Below, piece after piece: positions 11,275-22,434 of a DNA stretch of 64,000 nucleotides. Within the stretch, counting starts at the first letter, position 1; each line of letters starts with the position of its first letter. The notes under the pieces are model-generated. The model was given only the letters and a program-made list of their open reading frames with translations, was not told the DNA's origin and made no database searches. The stretch lies in contig QRDG01000027.1 in NCBI GenBank assembly GCA_012064385.1, positions 729,075 through 793,074 of the forward strand, written 5' to 3'. The DNA comes from Puccinellia tenuiflora (lineage: Eukaryota; Streptophyta; Magnoliopsida; Poales; Poaceae). The position numbers and the translations under genes were made by a program.

Positions 11275-12030
11275 TGAATAAAAAATAATTGTGAACCAAA
11301 AATACCGGTGAACCAAAAGAAAAGTAAACCAAAAATTTGGATGAACCAAAAATATAGTGAACCAAAAATAATAGTGAACCAAAAATTCGAGTGAACGAAA
11401 AATTCGGGTAAACCAAAAATAATGGTGAACCAAAAATAATGGTGAACCAAAAATTCAAGTGAATCGAAAATAATAGTGAACCAAAAAAATACCGACGAAC
11501 CGAAAAGAAAAGTAAACCAAAAATTCGGATGAACCAAAAATAATAGTGAACCAAAAATTCGGGTAAACCAAAAATAATGGTGAACCAAAAATTCAAGTGA
11601 ACCGAAAATAATAGTGAACCAAAAAATACCGGCGAACCGAAAGTAATAATGAACAAAAAAGAAATAAAAAATTTAATGAATCAAAAATTCGAGTGAACCA
11701 AAAATAATAGTGAACCAAAAATTCGGGTGAACCAAAAATAATAGTGAACCAAAAATTCAAGTGAACCGAAAATAATAGTGAACCAAAAATACCGGCGAAC
11801 CGAAAGTAATAATGAACAAAAAAGAAACAATTTTTTTAATAGTGAACAAAAAATAATAGTGAATCAAAAATTAGAGTGAACCAAAAGTATTAGTGAACCA
11901 AAAATTCGAGTGAACCGAAAATAATAGTACCCCAAAAATTCAAGTGAACCGAAAATATGAGTGAACCAAAAATACCGACGAACCGGAAGTAATAATAAAC
12001 CAAAAAGAAACAAAAAATCGGATGAACCGA
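11275..12030. repeat. 17-bp minisatellite array (TGAACCAAAAATAATAG family)
   Basis: About 40 head-to-tail 17-bp units have the form GTGAACCAAAAATTCGG or GTGAACCAAAAATAATA, with variants such as GCGAACCGAAAGTAATA. Variants recur in order, giving a higher-order pattern. Because 17 is not a multiple of three, all minus-strand frames stay open and give Phe/Trp/Leu-rich spurious ORFs up to 150 codons. Confidence 0.9.
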
Positions 12031-12317
12031 AAAATAGATTTAAAAAATAGTTTATATTTGAAAATTATTCATTTTAAAAAGGTTAATTTTGAAAATGGTT
12101 CAAATTTTAAAAAATGTTCATTTTCAAAAAAGTTAAGATTTTTTTAAAAAATCATTTTTGAAAAATAGTTTAGATTTATAAAATATTCCTTTTGTAAATT
12201 AAACAAAGATGAAAAAATCAGAATAGGAAAAAAGAAAAGAAGAAAAACGAAAAAGGAAAAAAAAGAAAAAGTTGTTAATGGGCCGAGCCCATACCGGGAA
12301 TTCCTTAAGCGAAACAG

Positions 12318-12790
12318 TGCTCGGTATCACCCGGGCGATACCCGGGCGATACGAGAAAGTATCCGGTGGAAACCCACTTTCAGTGGAAACCGGTGAAAAC
12401 CACGAAAAAATTGTATTTAAAAATTCTAAAAAATTCTTAACAAAAATGCATTATGTTGGGAACGTAGAGTTCTATAGGCATGCAAATTTGCAAGTTAAAA
12501 CTCAAAAAAAAATTAGGTGCAACAAAAATGACAAAATCAGCAATGAATAGTAATGTGTACAACTACTATTCATTTTGCTACTATTCATGGCTGAATTTGT
12601 CATTTCCATAGCTGTAAAACAATTTTGAGTTTCAACTTGCAAATTTGTATGCCTATAGAACTCTACTTTGCCAATATAATACATTTTTGTTGAGAAATTT
12701 TTAGAAGTTTTAAATACAATTTTTTCGTGGTTTTCACCGGTTTTCACTGAAAGTGGGTTTCCACCGGATATTCTCTCGGGCGATACTGAG
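12318..12790. repeat. Large foldback (inverted repeat), arms about 175-190 bp
   Basis: The left arm (about 12338-12512) and right arm (about 12602-12778) are inverted copies: both contain TCCGGTGGAAACCCACTTTC, AAACCACGAAAAAATTGTAT and AGAGTTCTATAGGCAT when read inward. The loop (about 12513-12601) contains repeated CTACTATTCAT. The transcript would form a long hairpin. Both arms translate to a similar peptide (GENHEKIVFK), but this follows from the repeat and is no evidence of coding. Confidence 0.88.
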
Positions 12791-12819
12791 TCGTTTCCGT
12801 TGTGGACACTGGACAGGAG

Positions 12820-13471
12820 AGTACACTAGTACAGGATGAACGCGCATAAGGTTTTCATCGCCTGGGCCAAACAGAAGGAATTCCATGAGTTAGCGAGACA
12901 TGAAACAGAAAACGGCCCATTTCTGGCCCATCTCAACACACAAGGTTGCATGGACTCTCCAGGCCAAAACATCAGGTCAAGCCCAACACTATTGCAATGG
13001 TACGTTTGGGAGTGCAATTACTGGAGTTCGTGGACACACGACGAATTTCTGCAAATTTTGTTTTTTGGAACAAATGCAAATATGGTCCTCTGAACCTAAT
13101 CGACTGAGCATGCATCAGGGTCAGGTAGTACCGGCGTACGTACACATATCCTTTGATTAGTTGCACGGTTGTGGTCATGAGCGTACGGCACGCGTGTCTT
13201 TGATTTCCTGCCTCCCTTGGCGCCCCCACTTAGATATGTAGCTAGGGCGTATCGATCACCATATACATATGGTCCTTGCACGCATGCATCCACACCGATC
13301 TATCGATATGTACGTACGTATCTGCATCGTTCGGAGGACGCTTTCTCCATTCGTCTGCATCATACTTCAAATGCGCGCCCACCTTGATCAATTTAATTAA
13401 TTGGGCTTAAATTTGCTTGGGGCAGGACAGGATAAGTAGTCGATATTTACTAGCGCTGCGTTTATATGTAG
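12820..13471. other. Unassigned intergenic sequence
   Basis: Only short overlapping ORFs without recognisable domains were seen. Confidence 0.5.
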
Positions 13472-13488
13472 AGGAGTAGTACGTACAT

Positions 13489-13572
13489 TTTTTTTTTTCG
13501 AAAAGGAGGTGCGGATCCCCGACTTCTGCATCAAAATGATACACACAGCCTTCCGCGTTTTATTAAAAGTTA
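13489..13572 (-). mobile_element. Severely 5'-truncated LINE insertion with perfect TSD
   Basis: An 84-bp insert begins with a T-run (the poly(A) tail on the minus strand) followed by CGAAAAGGAGGTGCGGATCC and TTCTGCATC, the 3' tail of grass LINEs. It is flanked by a perfect 17-bp direct repeat AGGAGTAGTACGTACAT at 13472-13488 and 13573-13589. This is a dead-on-arrival target-primed insertion. Confidence 0.85.
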
Positions 13573-13589
13573 AGGAGTAGTACGTACAT

Positions 13590-14118
13590 AGTACACTAGT
13601 TCACGGTAGTTTTACCCAGCGCCATTTACTCTGGTACGTCTATTCCATTCAATTCGAACAAAGTACAGGTCGGAAATGATATGGGATAATTTGGATACGC
13701 CTATATGGCCAAATCTGTAATGGTAATCCGATCCCATTTGGGTATATGTGCAAAAAAAAAAAAAAACTAAGTTCTCTGCACCCATTTATTAAATCTTAGC
13801 AAAATTCTGTAAAATCTGACAATAAAAATCAAACACGTATATGTTGAGTTGTAAATTTATGCACGTAAATTTTGGTAAAATAATGCGACCGTTTTCTATA
13901 AGTTTTTTAAATGAGAATGCTAAGTTTCAAAACTTATGTTATAGCAATTTTAATTTCTAAGTTTTGTGTTAACTTTTCGACTGCTCTAGATCATAAATGT
14001 GCTCTAGATCATTTCAGTCACGTATCCTGAGGATGCTTCACTGCAGTTGTTTTTGTTTCCTGGCTGGTGATATTTCCACCTTGTTTGGTCGTCATGAAAA
14101 TTTTGGTTGCTATAGTTT
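13590..14118. other. Unassigned AT-rich intergenic sequence
   Basis: Nothing with gene-like or repeat structure was recognised, apart from an A-run near 13755. Confidence 0.5.
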
Positions 14119-14200
14119 CACTACAGGATTCACTGCTTTGCGGAGTGCCTTGGCATATCAATATGTCGAGTGACACACTCGGCATATGGACTTCAACACA
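14119..14200 (+). mobile_element. Relic of a CACTA terminus
   Basis: CACTACAGGATTCACTGC is followed by GGAGTGCC, GTCGAGTGAC and ACTCGGCATA motifs. This resembles the ends of a CACTA family whose subterminal repeats contain GCCGAGTG/CTCGGCA. It is degenerate and no opposite end was found. Confidence 0.45.
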
Positions 14201-15239
14201 TGTTTTGTTGTGTAGAAAGTAACTGGCTGAGTTTTTTTTGGTTAATGCTTGTTTGTAGCATTATCTTGGTAGTGCTACGACAAGTAGTTTAGCTGAGTGA
14301 ACTTATTTATTTATTTATTTTTGTTGTCTAGCACATGGATGTTGTCGCTCCTGATGTATTTCCTTATCTCGGTGGTAATGAAATTTGATCCCATCATGGA
14401 TCGCGTAGAAAACAGTTTTGTGCCAACATTTCGATGCGGGTTTAGTGTACCTAGGTTTATAAAATCTACTTGCCTGAACCCCGAACTGGTCGAGCGGCTG
14501 AGATTGTAAGAACAAGAATGGCTATGTTTCAAAAATCTGCTCTAGTGTACAACCATGAGTAACCTAATTGTTGTAGTAGTAACATATAGTAGTATATTCT
14601 TTCTGCAAGGCCATCACAACATTCATTTCGTTAGGCACCGCACTTAGATAAGGGCGGCTCACAAATCATTGCCTTTAATTATACTCCAAAACTAGCTCTC
14701 ATACAGAACGTACACATGACGCTACTACTTCTACACACACGCACGCACGCACGCATACATCCAAGAGCGGTAGCTGCCATTATCAAGAACGTGGTCCATC
14801 AAGAAAAAGAAAGCGATGATCCATCATCTTAATTAACAGAGTAGAGCAGTGCCAAAAACTAATAAAGCACCCTCTCGTGCACACTAAACAACACGCATTA
14901 GCAAGCCTTTCAGCGTACAGCAGCGTGACGAAGCTCTCGCGCTCGCGCGCTATAGCTGGACGTACGTGCTGGCTAGGGGTAGGGGAGACAGATACTAGCA
15001 GTGTAAAGCACAGTGCCAGTATCTCGTGTGATTCAAACCGCCGATCGTGGTGGTGTCCAGACGCGCCGGCCGGACATGAATTAATGACCTCTCGCAATCC
15101 AAGCTCGCTCGGATCAACCAAATGAACCAAATTCAAGGAAAACTAATAGAAGGATCTCACGCATGCACTAGCCAGCCCAGGGCATGCTGATCCAACGGCC
15201 ATGGACGACGTACGCTAGCTAGATGTGTGGATGGATGGA

Positions 15240-15655
15240 TCACATGAGGAGGCTCCTGATGACGGCGGCCTGGTCGGCGGTTACGGCGTCGGAGGCGAGC
15301 AGCGCGGCGAGCGTCTCGCTGAGGTCGTCCACCTCCCGGTGGAGGCTACGGATGTAGCTGCACGTCTCCTGCAACACCCTCGACGCCGAACCCTGCATTA
15401 ACCCAAGTGCAAACATCAGTAACTAGCTAATCATGCGATATTGTACTCGAGCGCACAAGTTAACTGAGCTAGCACACATGAGAGCTCTCAGTTACTTACC
15501 CTGCTAGCGCCATGACGGGCTTGGGATTCGGGTATCAGCGCCTGCAGCTTGGACAGGAGGTCGGAGATCTGCTCCTCCGAGATGGACGTCGTGGACCTTG
15601 ACGACAGCGAGCTCCCGGCGCGCCGTGTGCGTGACCTCCGGCTGCTCGACGACAT
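15240..15655 (-). CDS. PRE/ILI-type atypical HLH protein, gene 1 (two exons)
   Basis: This small non-DNA-binding helix-loop-helix protein belongs to the PACLOBUTRAZOL RESISTANCE / INCREASED LAMINA INCLINATION family. Members act in the nucleus by dimerising with inhibitory bHLH proteins, promoting cell elongation downstream of brassinosteroid and gibberellin (family knowledge). Exon 1 is 15655-15500 (52 codons), exon 2 is 15392-15240 (50 codons plus TGA); the 107-bp intron is GT-AG and phase 0. The 102-residue product is normal for the family. It begins MSSSSRRSRTRRAG, has helix 1 ISEEQISDLLSKLQALIP, the loop, then helix 2 VLQETCSYIRSLHREVDDLS, and ends AVIRSLLM. It lacks the basic DNA-binding motif. 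Frame, splice sites and TATA box are intact. A paralogue is at 46248-46672. The family is certain; the exact orthologue is not. Confidence 0.93.
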
Positions 15656-15757
15656 GGCAGCAGTAGGATTCTAGCTAGCAAGTAGCACAGTGAGCTAAGT
15701 ATATAGCTTTGCTCGCTTTTCCGGTGCAGGTGAGTGGCAGTTGCAGGCAAAGCGAGC

Positions 15758-15765
15758 TATATATA
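15758..15765 (-). promoter_or_regulatory. TATA box of HLH gene 1
   Basis: TATATATA lies about 103 bp upstream of the ATG of the HLH gene. It is embedded in sequence conserved in copy 2 (CTCGCTTTTCCGGTGCAGG lies between it and the ATG in both), which implies a short 5' leader. Confidence 0.65.
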
Positions 15766-15839
15766 ATGGGTGCCGCCGGCCGGTGTGGAGGAGCAAAGAG
15801 GTAGCGAGGTGAGGAGGTACGGCCGCTTGCCGCAAGATC

Positions 15840-18230
15840 AGAGGGGACGAAGACACGAAGCTAGCTATGAGGATGCAGAGAGGGGAGCTAGCTAGGCGTT
15901 AAGGGAGAAAGCGAGTGCTGTAAATGTGTGAGTGTGACAAGTAGGAGAGACGTGGTGAGGTATGGAGAGCGAGCGGTAGTAGTGTGCTTGGGCCGTGGGA
16001 CGTACGAGATCGATCGTGTAAATGTTTATCTAACTGCTGCAGGCAATCGTTTGATTTGTTCTTTAATCGTGTGGCCTCTGGATCTGTCTTGCACTGTGTG
16101 CGGTTTACTTGGGGGAGTGGTTTCCCTAGATCTGCATGCTGATCAGCACACATGCAGGGGCATCCTTGTTCAGATTATTCAATCGTCAGCATCTTGTAGT
16201 AGTACTACTGCTATAACTATCATGCAATCATGGATTAAACAACTATCCATGGAGGAGACTTAATTTGTGAAGTACACTAGTTGTTCCTATAGTTTAGTGA
16301 TTCCAATATTATAGTAAAATATGTTTTCCAGTAACTAGTGCTACATTCATGAATAGGAAAAATAAATACCGGCTTGCTAATTCTCATGTGCTTGAGATTT
16401 TTTTTTTCTCAGTCAACTCTGATCACCACGCCACATTGATATTCGTACAAAATTTCAAAACTTTCTGTGAGAAAATATTATATTTTCTCACTAGACAAAT
16501 ATGATTACAACAGTGTGATATATCTTTTTCCTATACAAGAAAAATTGTGTAGTCCAGAATAATTTCTTAATACTATATATATGAAGAAATTATCACAATA
16601 CGGTGGAAGTTTTTTAGATTTGTGTGAATGAGTTTATAAAATCAATTGAGAAAGATTCTCTAGACTTTACCCAAATCCAAACAAATATGTGTTTTTAAAT
16701 ACTACTGCAAACAGACCCTTACATAGAAATGTGTTCTAAATTTAGTTGGCGGAAATAATGATGTGTTGAACATTGTCAAGGTTCTAAACCAAATATTGTT
16801 TTTGACCAATAGTTTCTGTTGTAATATACTTATAGCTACCAAAAACTATAATATTCTCAAAATATTTTCATGAAAAATCTACGCATGCATTTGATTTTCT
16901 AGTTTTCAACCTAAATATTTTAAATAATACCTGTGATCGAAGTTTTCAAATTTTGACTTAATACATGTCCAAAACATCATTTTATCGTGAACCGGAAGGA
17001 GTAACCAACAGAGAGCCTTACTAGTTTTTTTAGGTAAACAAACAAAGCTGTTGGGTGCTTAATGTTGTGGGCTTACGCCCATGATGACAGCAGGAGTTTC
17101 AAGACTGTTTACACACGATTTGCCTGGCTAGCAAAGCAAAGCAAGGCTAGTCGTGCAGGGAACATCTAGGGATGCTGGAAGATTCGTCTAGGGTTGTCCC
17201 AAGTTGTGTGTGGAAGAGGGGAGAGGTCTGTATAGAAAACGGTCTTCGCCAGTACTGTGTGGGAGCACAGAAATGCCAATTGCTGGAGCTGGAGATGCCG
17301 ATTGGTCCTGTCCGGTGCCATGAACTCACTCCACGTAGGCCATACTGGTCCAGCTTGATTAACAAATATTTCTATCACGTACCAGCGTGCCATTTCCATT
17401 GGCTGGCTGTCCTGCCTCGCGAGGATTACAGAGAAACTATAATCATTTGAGCAGTACGGGCAAACAGTTCCCATTATAGAAATCTACCAACTACCATCAT
17501 TGGATCCGTCCTCTTGATATATACTCCGTATATCCAATCATACAGGTCTGACTGGTTTCTACATGTAATGAGCTCTCTACTAGAGTATCCAAGACTGCAT
17601 ATATGTATTTGTCTTTCAAGAAAGAAAACATGGTTGAAATTGTACAGGGAGAAGGAAATGTGCTTGTAAGGGTTGCTGCTTGAGTTTAAGATTTATGCAC
17701 TCGTATATCTCCAAAATTCCTTAAAATGCACAAGCGGTTGTAGTTGTCCTGTTCAAAAAGTAAGTTGAACCTTCGTCTTTTTATCTAGGGTACATTTAAT
17801 CCTATTTTTTCAGTTTTATTTTTTTGCAGAATCACTAGTTTAACGTCCGTAATTTCTTTGAGTATTTTCAAGATGCAAAATACCTAAATAAAAATATGAA
17901 ATATGATCTCGGTTCTTAAAATGTGTTCGGAACGTACTTTGAAATGTCAAAAAATTCCAATAAAAAAAATTCGCATGTATATCTCAACGTTCTATGTGCG
18001 CACAAAGTTGTTTGATCGAAAACCGATAGTTTTTGTGTCATGTGTAAAAAAGTTGAAATTTGATGCTACAACGGCTTTTTACAAATCATTTTTTTTTGTA
18101 TTTTCACACATGCAAAAAAAATCTCGGGATTCCATGAAAATTGGTCTGCACATATAAAATATTGGTGTACTTGCACCGAATTTGGTTCATAATTTTTTGA
18201 CATTTTGAAAAACAAATCTGGTGGCAGAAG
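15840..18230. other. Intergenic part of duplication copy 1, with a conserved block and a MITE-like half
   Basis: 17075-17560 is strongly similar to 48425-48880 although it has no credible ORF. About 17870-18235 ends GCAGAAGCATATGCTCCCAT, resembling one half of a TIR element of the GGGGGCATATGCACC type seen at 47029-47394; its partner end was not found. Confidence 0.45.
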
Positions 18231-18899
18231 CATATGCTCCCATGTGCTAAAGTGGATTTCCGCCCTTATATAAACAATATCCTTTATCTTACAGTGAGTC
18301 TATCAATAAAGTAATAAATGGCACATATTTGGGAACAAGGAGTTAATGGATCCATATACTTTCTATTTTATGAAAAATCATAATAGAGCTAAAATCACTG
18401 GTTATTTACGGTGCAACTTTGTCGAAACATGAGGGTAGTCAACAAAATGGGTATGGCAACTGGGAGACTACACCGACTATTCGTGGCGCATCAAGTGTCA
18501 AAGTTCATATTTGATTATGGTGGTTGGTTTTGACCATGCAATTTTTCATTTATTTTGGAAAGGCCTACAAGATCTTATGCCCACCTGATTTTTTTTCATT
18601 CGGTCGGTAGTCAGTGTGCAAAATGTCTATCAATTACACAAATAGGAGGGAGGGTGGGAGACATAGATGTCACAAGTGAATGTCAGTGGTGAAATTGAAG
18701 GCTATTGCATCATGCACAGAAGGTTATCCCCAAAGAGCACCGGAATCACCCGCAATGAAGCGAATTCATGGCGGGATCTCTCTGACACTACAATTACGTG
18801 GGGACATAAAAATAGGAGGTGCTCTAGGGTATCTTTGGCCTCATAAAAGGCACACATAAGGGATGAAGATAATGTGCCGGTGGTGCAGATGAGTGTCGG

Positions 18900-19870
18900 A
18901 ACTCGTCATACGACAAGGCGAAGGTGACTACTATATAGTCACCAAAAGCGGTAAAGGGGCCACCAAAGAGTTCAATATATTTGAATAGTGATTGACAATC
19001 TAGAAATGATTGGAGTCAACATATTTTGTGATCATAAGGACCAAGTGGGTTGATGCACCCGCAACAACTTATGGGGAGTTGCAAACTTTTGGACGAATGA
19101 ATGATAATTGTGTGAATTTTATCAGTTGCCAAAGCGTCTACGATTTGTAATCACGAGTTGCACGCACACATGTTGTATTTCTCTCTTCTTTGTCCGACGA
19201 TGTTGTGGGTGACATCAACATGCATCGGAAGGTAGTCACGGAAGAGCTCCTCAACACTGGCAATCGTTGGCACACCGCCAGCTTCCAGGACCTGATCCGA
19301 CCAAACGACTCCGGGAAGGAGGACAATAAGAGGTGCCCCAAGGTCTCCTCGGCATCGCAAAAATACCCACGAGCCTGGCGGAATAATGTGCTGGTGGTGG
19401 AGAAGAGCAGTGCATGGGAGCCAATGCCAGTGGCACATCCAAAGGAACTGCTTACAACATGTAGGCGCGAAAGGAGGTTTGTTGTCAACTTGTCAGGCGG
19501 CAATGCGCCGGGATATAGTCGCCGCCACGAGCGTTGAAGGGGGCCACCAAAGATTTTTCGCTATACTTGTATAGTGATCGACAATCTCCAAATGATTGAA
19601 ATGATTGTGGTCAACATATTTCGTGATCATAAGGACCAAGAAGGGGCCGAGTACTGTTTGTTCAATGCACCCCAACAGCAGCTTATGGGTAGTCCTGAAC
19701 TTTCCTAGAACGGCGGCCTAAAGCCAAAACACAAGAGCAACAGTGACGGCACGGCCGGCGCAGCATATGTCCTGGAGATGAATGCCAAGACAGATATGTC
19801 AAAGCGTCTTGCAACCGCAAGTTGCACAACTTTAAAAAGCAATAAAAGTTGCACGCCCGCATGCGTTGTT
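18900..19870. repeat. Diverged direct duplication (period about 590 bp)
   Basis: GGGGCCACCAAAGA, AGTGAT(T/C)GACAATCT, GATCATAAGGACCAAG and an AGTTGCACGC...GTTGT(A/T)TTT stretch occur in order at about 18957-19175 and again at about 19540-19870. Many substitutions show the duplication is old. No protein domain was recognised in the ORFs between. Confidence 0.65.
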
Positions 19871-20924
19871 TCTCCTTGTCATTCATTTTGCTGGTGGCTA
19901 GCAAGCTAGGTCTGTCTCAAGTGCAGGGAAGATCGACACCGATCTTGGAGAGCTGCATGCAGGATGCAGCACTTTATGAGAAAGATCACTGTGGTGACAT
20001 TTTTCTCCTTACTGTTTTGCTTAGTGATCATGTCCGTTGAGATGATCAATCGAGGATGGTTGGAGTACGCACGAATCTACTACCTGCCATTAGACGACGA
20101 CGCACGCTTGCCAATCATGGGGGCTCACCCAAGTTCATTCACACCTCCTGGACCAACGACGAAATTAAGCAAGGCGAGGTCCTGGAGAGCTCTCGATCGG
20201 AGCGAGCTACCGAGAGAGAGAGAGGTCACCCTGTAACATGGCACAAGAGACGTTTTGTCCCGGGCTCAGATCGAAGACCGACAAACCAGAATCTGTCTCA
20301 GCGGAGAGAGAAGAGATGATCTGGACCACGCTGGTTCGATCGACAATCAGTAGCTCTCCCTCCGCTAATCATCTCCATACGGTGCCCAAGGATATAAGAC
20401 ATCTGGCGATCGACCACACATACATTTGTAGACATATCATAATAATCTGATCCGTTGTCTCGACGCAGGCACGCACGCACATGCATGCAGGCCAAAAGGT
20501 GCTTATTATCCTAACCGACGGCGCGCGGCAGGATATGTTATTTCCGTCGGTGCCCGGCCGGCCGCTAGTATCGGCATCCGGTGGTGGAGGCAAGCGGACG
20601 ACGGGGCCGGGCCTCGTAGCGCGCGCCGGGCGGCCAATGCAGCAGGGTAGGCACGCGACGATCGAGCCAGCCAGCTCGCGAGCCGGATCGAAGGAAATTA
20701 CTTTAGCGCATAGACATTTTTTATCCACGAACTTGCCAGTTTTGTATCCCCTTTCTCTCTCCGTCTGGTCGGAAGGTGATCTCTTGAGATCGTGGTCGTC
20801 GGCATCTTCTAGTCTATGTCGACGACATCCCCGACTGCTGCTTATACAAGTGTCTAGGTTTTTTCAAGCTTTTTTCGACGTGAGCTTTGCTACGTCAAAG
20901 GCCTGGAGGTGGCATCGAGATTTA

Positions 20925-21178
20925 CTCACGGCGCGTCGTCGAAGGATGCAGAAGGAAGATGGTGTCAAGAACTTGTTTGTTTGTTTTTCTTCTAAGGATG
21001 TTCTTGTAATGGCTCGTTGTAATATATGGCCTTTGACTCACGGCGCGTCGTCGAAGGATGCAGAAGGAAGATGGTGTTGAACTTTTCAAGAACTTGTTTT
21101 TTTTTTCTTGTGAGGATGTTCTTATAACAACTGGTTTCATGTAATATATGGCCTTTGGCCGTATTCGCAATAAAAAAA
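20925..21178 (+). repeat. Tandem duplication at a retroposon-like 3' end
   Basis: CTCACGGCGCGTCGTCGAAG...AAGGAAGATGGTGT occurs at about 20925 and about 21038, each followed by AACTTGTTTGT or AACTTGTTTTT, GAGGATGTTCTT or AAGGATGTTCTT, and TGTAATATATGGCCTTTG. The second copy runs into CAATAAAAAAAAGG at 21167-21180, like the poly(A) end of a plus-strand retroposon. Confidence 0.65.
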
Positions 21179-21256
21179 AGGCATGCCCATTGTAAGTTGG
21201 TACATGGCCGGTGACACTATTGGCGTTTGTTGGCTACTACACTATTCGAAGAACAT

Positions 21257-22434
21257 TTTGATAAAGAAAATATATTAATGTTAAGATGATATCAACTACA
21301 TTCAGGCTCTGTAGCAATATAACGAATAGAGCAAATCTAGACATCGAGAATGCACACAGTTGAAAATAAAACAAAAAGAAAAATACCCCGCCGAAGCAAT
21401 CAGAGACTCGCGGCAGCAATAACACCACCAGTCGTTACGACACCTTGACTCTGAAAAAGCTTCTCCAAAACAACGCCTCCGGAAAGGTAAGTCCAGTCTA
21501 ACCAGCATGGTCAGCTCCTGGATTTTCACCCTGGAGAAGGTCCGAACTCCATAAAATGTATTCAACAAGGAAATGACTAGGGAATCACCATTGCTAGGTA
21601 CACATCGAAATTTATACTCAGGGTTTTCACCCTGAAAACAGAGACATGGAGCTCCAAGAACACCTCCAAGAACGAAGTCCACGAGGCTCATGGCCCCGAC
21701 TTGTCTAGAACGTGCTGCAATGCAAAACGCCGATCGTCCGACACACATACTTCTTACAATCCACTGCGAGTAAACTTTGGGTTCTTCTCGACTCGACACG
21801 AGCATGCGAGATGGAACCCCGCCAAAGCCTATCTGGTCTACTTCAAACACGACAGCCATGATCCCCATCAACACCTTGGTAATCGTGGCAATGAAGATGC
21901 CAAGGCTGACCCAAGGTGGATGGAGATCGCCACGAGCCAATGGAGAATGAATCTTCACGGTAGGCTGCACTCCCATGGCGGGGGCAGAGCAGGCGAAGAG
22001 CCCATGGCACTGCCCACCACAGATGGTGATCCAACGCACCACAGATGTCGATCCCGCATAATATGAACGCATACACACCTTCTGGGTGATTTGTCGTGCC
22101 GTTTTCTTGGTCGGAGTCTCTTGCGAGGAACCTAATTGATGCCAGAAACCTTCGACAAGAGGAGCACCGCGGCCATGTCGGGATCCCTTGCGTCTCGGTC
22201 CAATCCAATGCCGGCAGAATAGGTTGCACATGACAGCAGCGGCAAAGCATGCTAGGATCACCGAGAGATCGTTTTTACTGGGGATACCCCGCCGCCGCCG
22301 TCCGCCAACGGCCTCCTCCGATAGCGGCAGGGTGGAGAGGCAATGGTGAGGGACTTTTGGGTGACGGCACGGGGAGGCTCCATAGTCGCCCGAGAAGACC
22401 CGGAAGGCGGCTAGGGTTAGTGGTCAGAATCAAC
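21257..22434 (-). mobile_element. LINE-like non-autonomous retroposon, apparently full length
   Basis: This 1.18-kb insert is flanked by a 17-bp repeat with one mismatch (CACTATTCGAAGA(A/G)CAT at 21240-21256 and 22435-22451). The paralogous position in duplication copy 2 (about 54115-54130) lacks it. On the minus strand the 5' end is GC-rich (ACCCTAGCCGCCTTCCGGG) and the 3' end reads ...TTTATCAAAA. The 3' tail resembles that of the autonomous LINE at 57518 (both have TTTTGATAAAG and GCCTCTGCA-like or GGCTCTGTA-like motifs on the plus strand). There is no reverse transcriptase, so mobilisation in trans by a LINE is inferred. Confidence 0.78.
21302..22261 (-). CDS. Hypothetical 319-codon ORF inside the LINE-like retroposon
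   Basis: This single uninterrupted minus-strand ORF covers most of the 1.18-kb retroposon, starting MILACFAAAVMCNL and ending LYSLYCYRA. It is moderately Cys-rich in its first half (CFAAAVMCNLFC, CGGQCHGLFAC) but has no CCHC zinc knuckle, RRM or endonuclease motif typical of LINE ORF1/ORF2. Several alternative ORFs overlap on the other strand, and no family was recognised. It could be a chance ORF in a structural RNA, or a private protein of the element. Conservation among other genomic copies would separate these. Confidence 0.35.
   Translation of the reverse strand: MILACFAAAVMCNLFCRHWIGPRRKGSRHGRGAPLVEGFWHQLGSSQETPTKKTARQITQKVCMRSYYAGSTSVVRWITICGGQCHGLFACSAPAMGVQPTVKIHSPLARGDLHPPWVSLGIFIATITKVLMGIMAVVFEVDQIGFGGVPSRMLVSSREEPKVYSQWIVRSMCVGRSAFCIAARSRQVGAMSLVDFVLGGVLGAPCLCFQGENPEYKFRCVPSNGDSLVISLLNTFYGVRTFSRVKIQELTMLVRLDLPFRRRCFGEAFSESRCRNDWWCYCCRESLIASAGYFSFCFIFNCVHSRCLDLLYSLYCYRA

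Larger units (their letters stand above)
10929..12819. mobile_element. Candidate Mutator-like element bounded by a 10-bp direct repeat
   Basis: TGGACAGGAG occurs at 10929-10938 and again at 12810-12819. The bounded 1.87-kb segment starts with ...GTACCGCCCGGGCGA and ends, read inward on the other strand, with ...GTATCGCCCGAGAGA. Similar inward ends plus a 9-11-bp target duplication fit a non-autonomous Mutator-superfamily element. The outermost bases of the two ends do not match well, so the call is tentative. Inside are a 12-bp palindrome, a 17-bp minisatellite and a foldback. No transposase is present. Confidence 0.45.

Noticed and set aside
11204..11656. 150-codon minus ORF rich in Phe/Trp/Leu (FGSPLFLVH...)
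   Set aside because: It is a translation of the 17-bp minisatellite; the period keeps frames open and no protein family matches.
12272..12747. Two ORFs on opposite strands sharing the peptide GENHEKIVFK
   Set aside because: They are mirror images produced by the foldback arms, not independent coding sequences.
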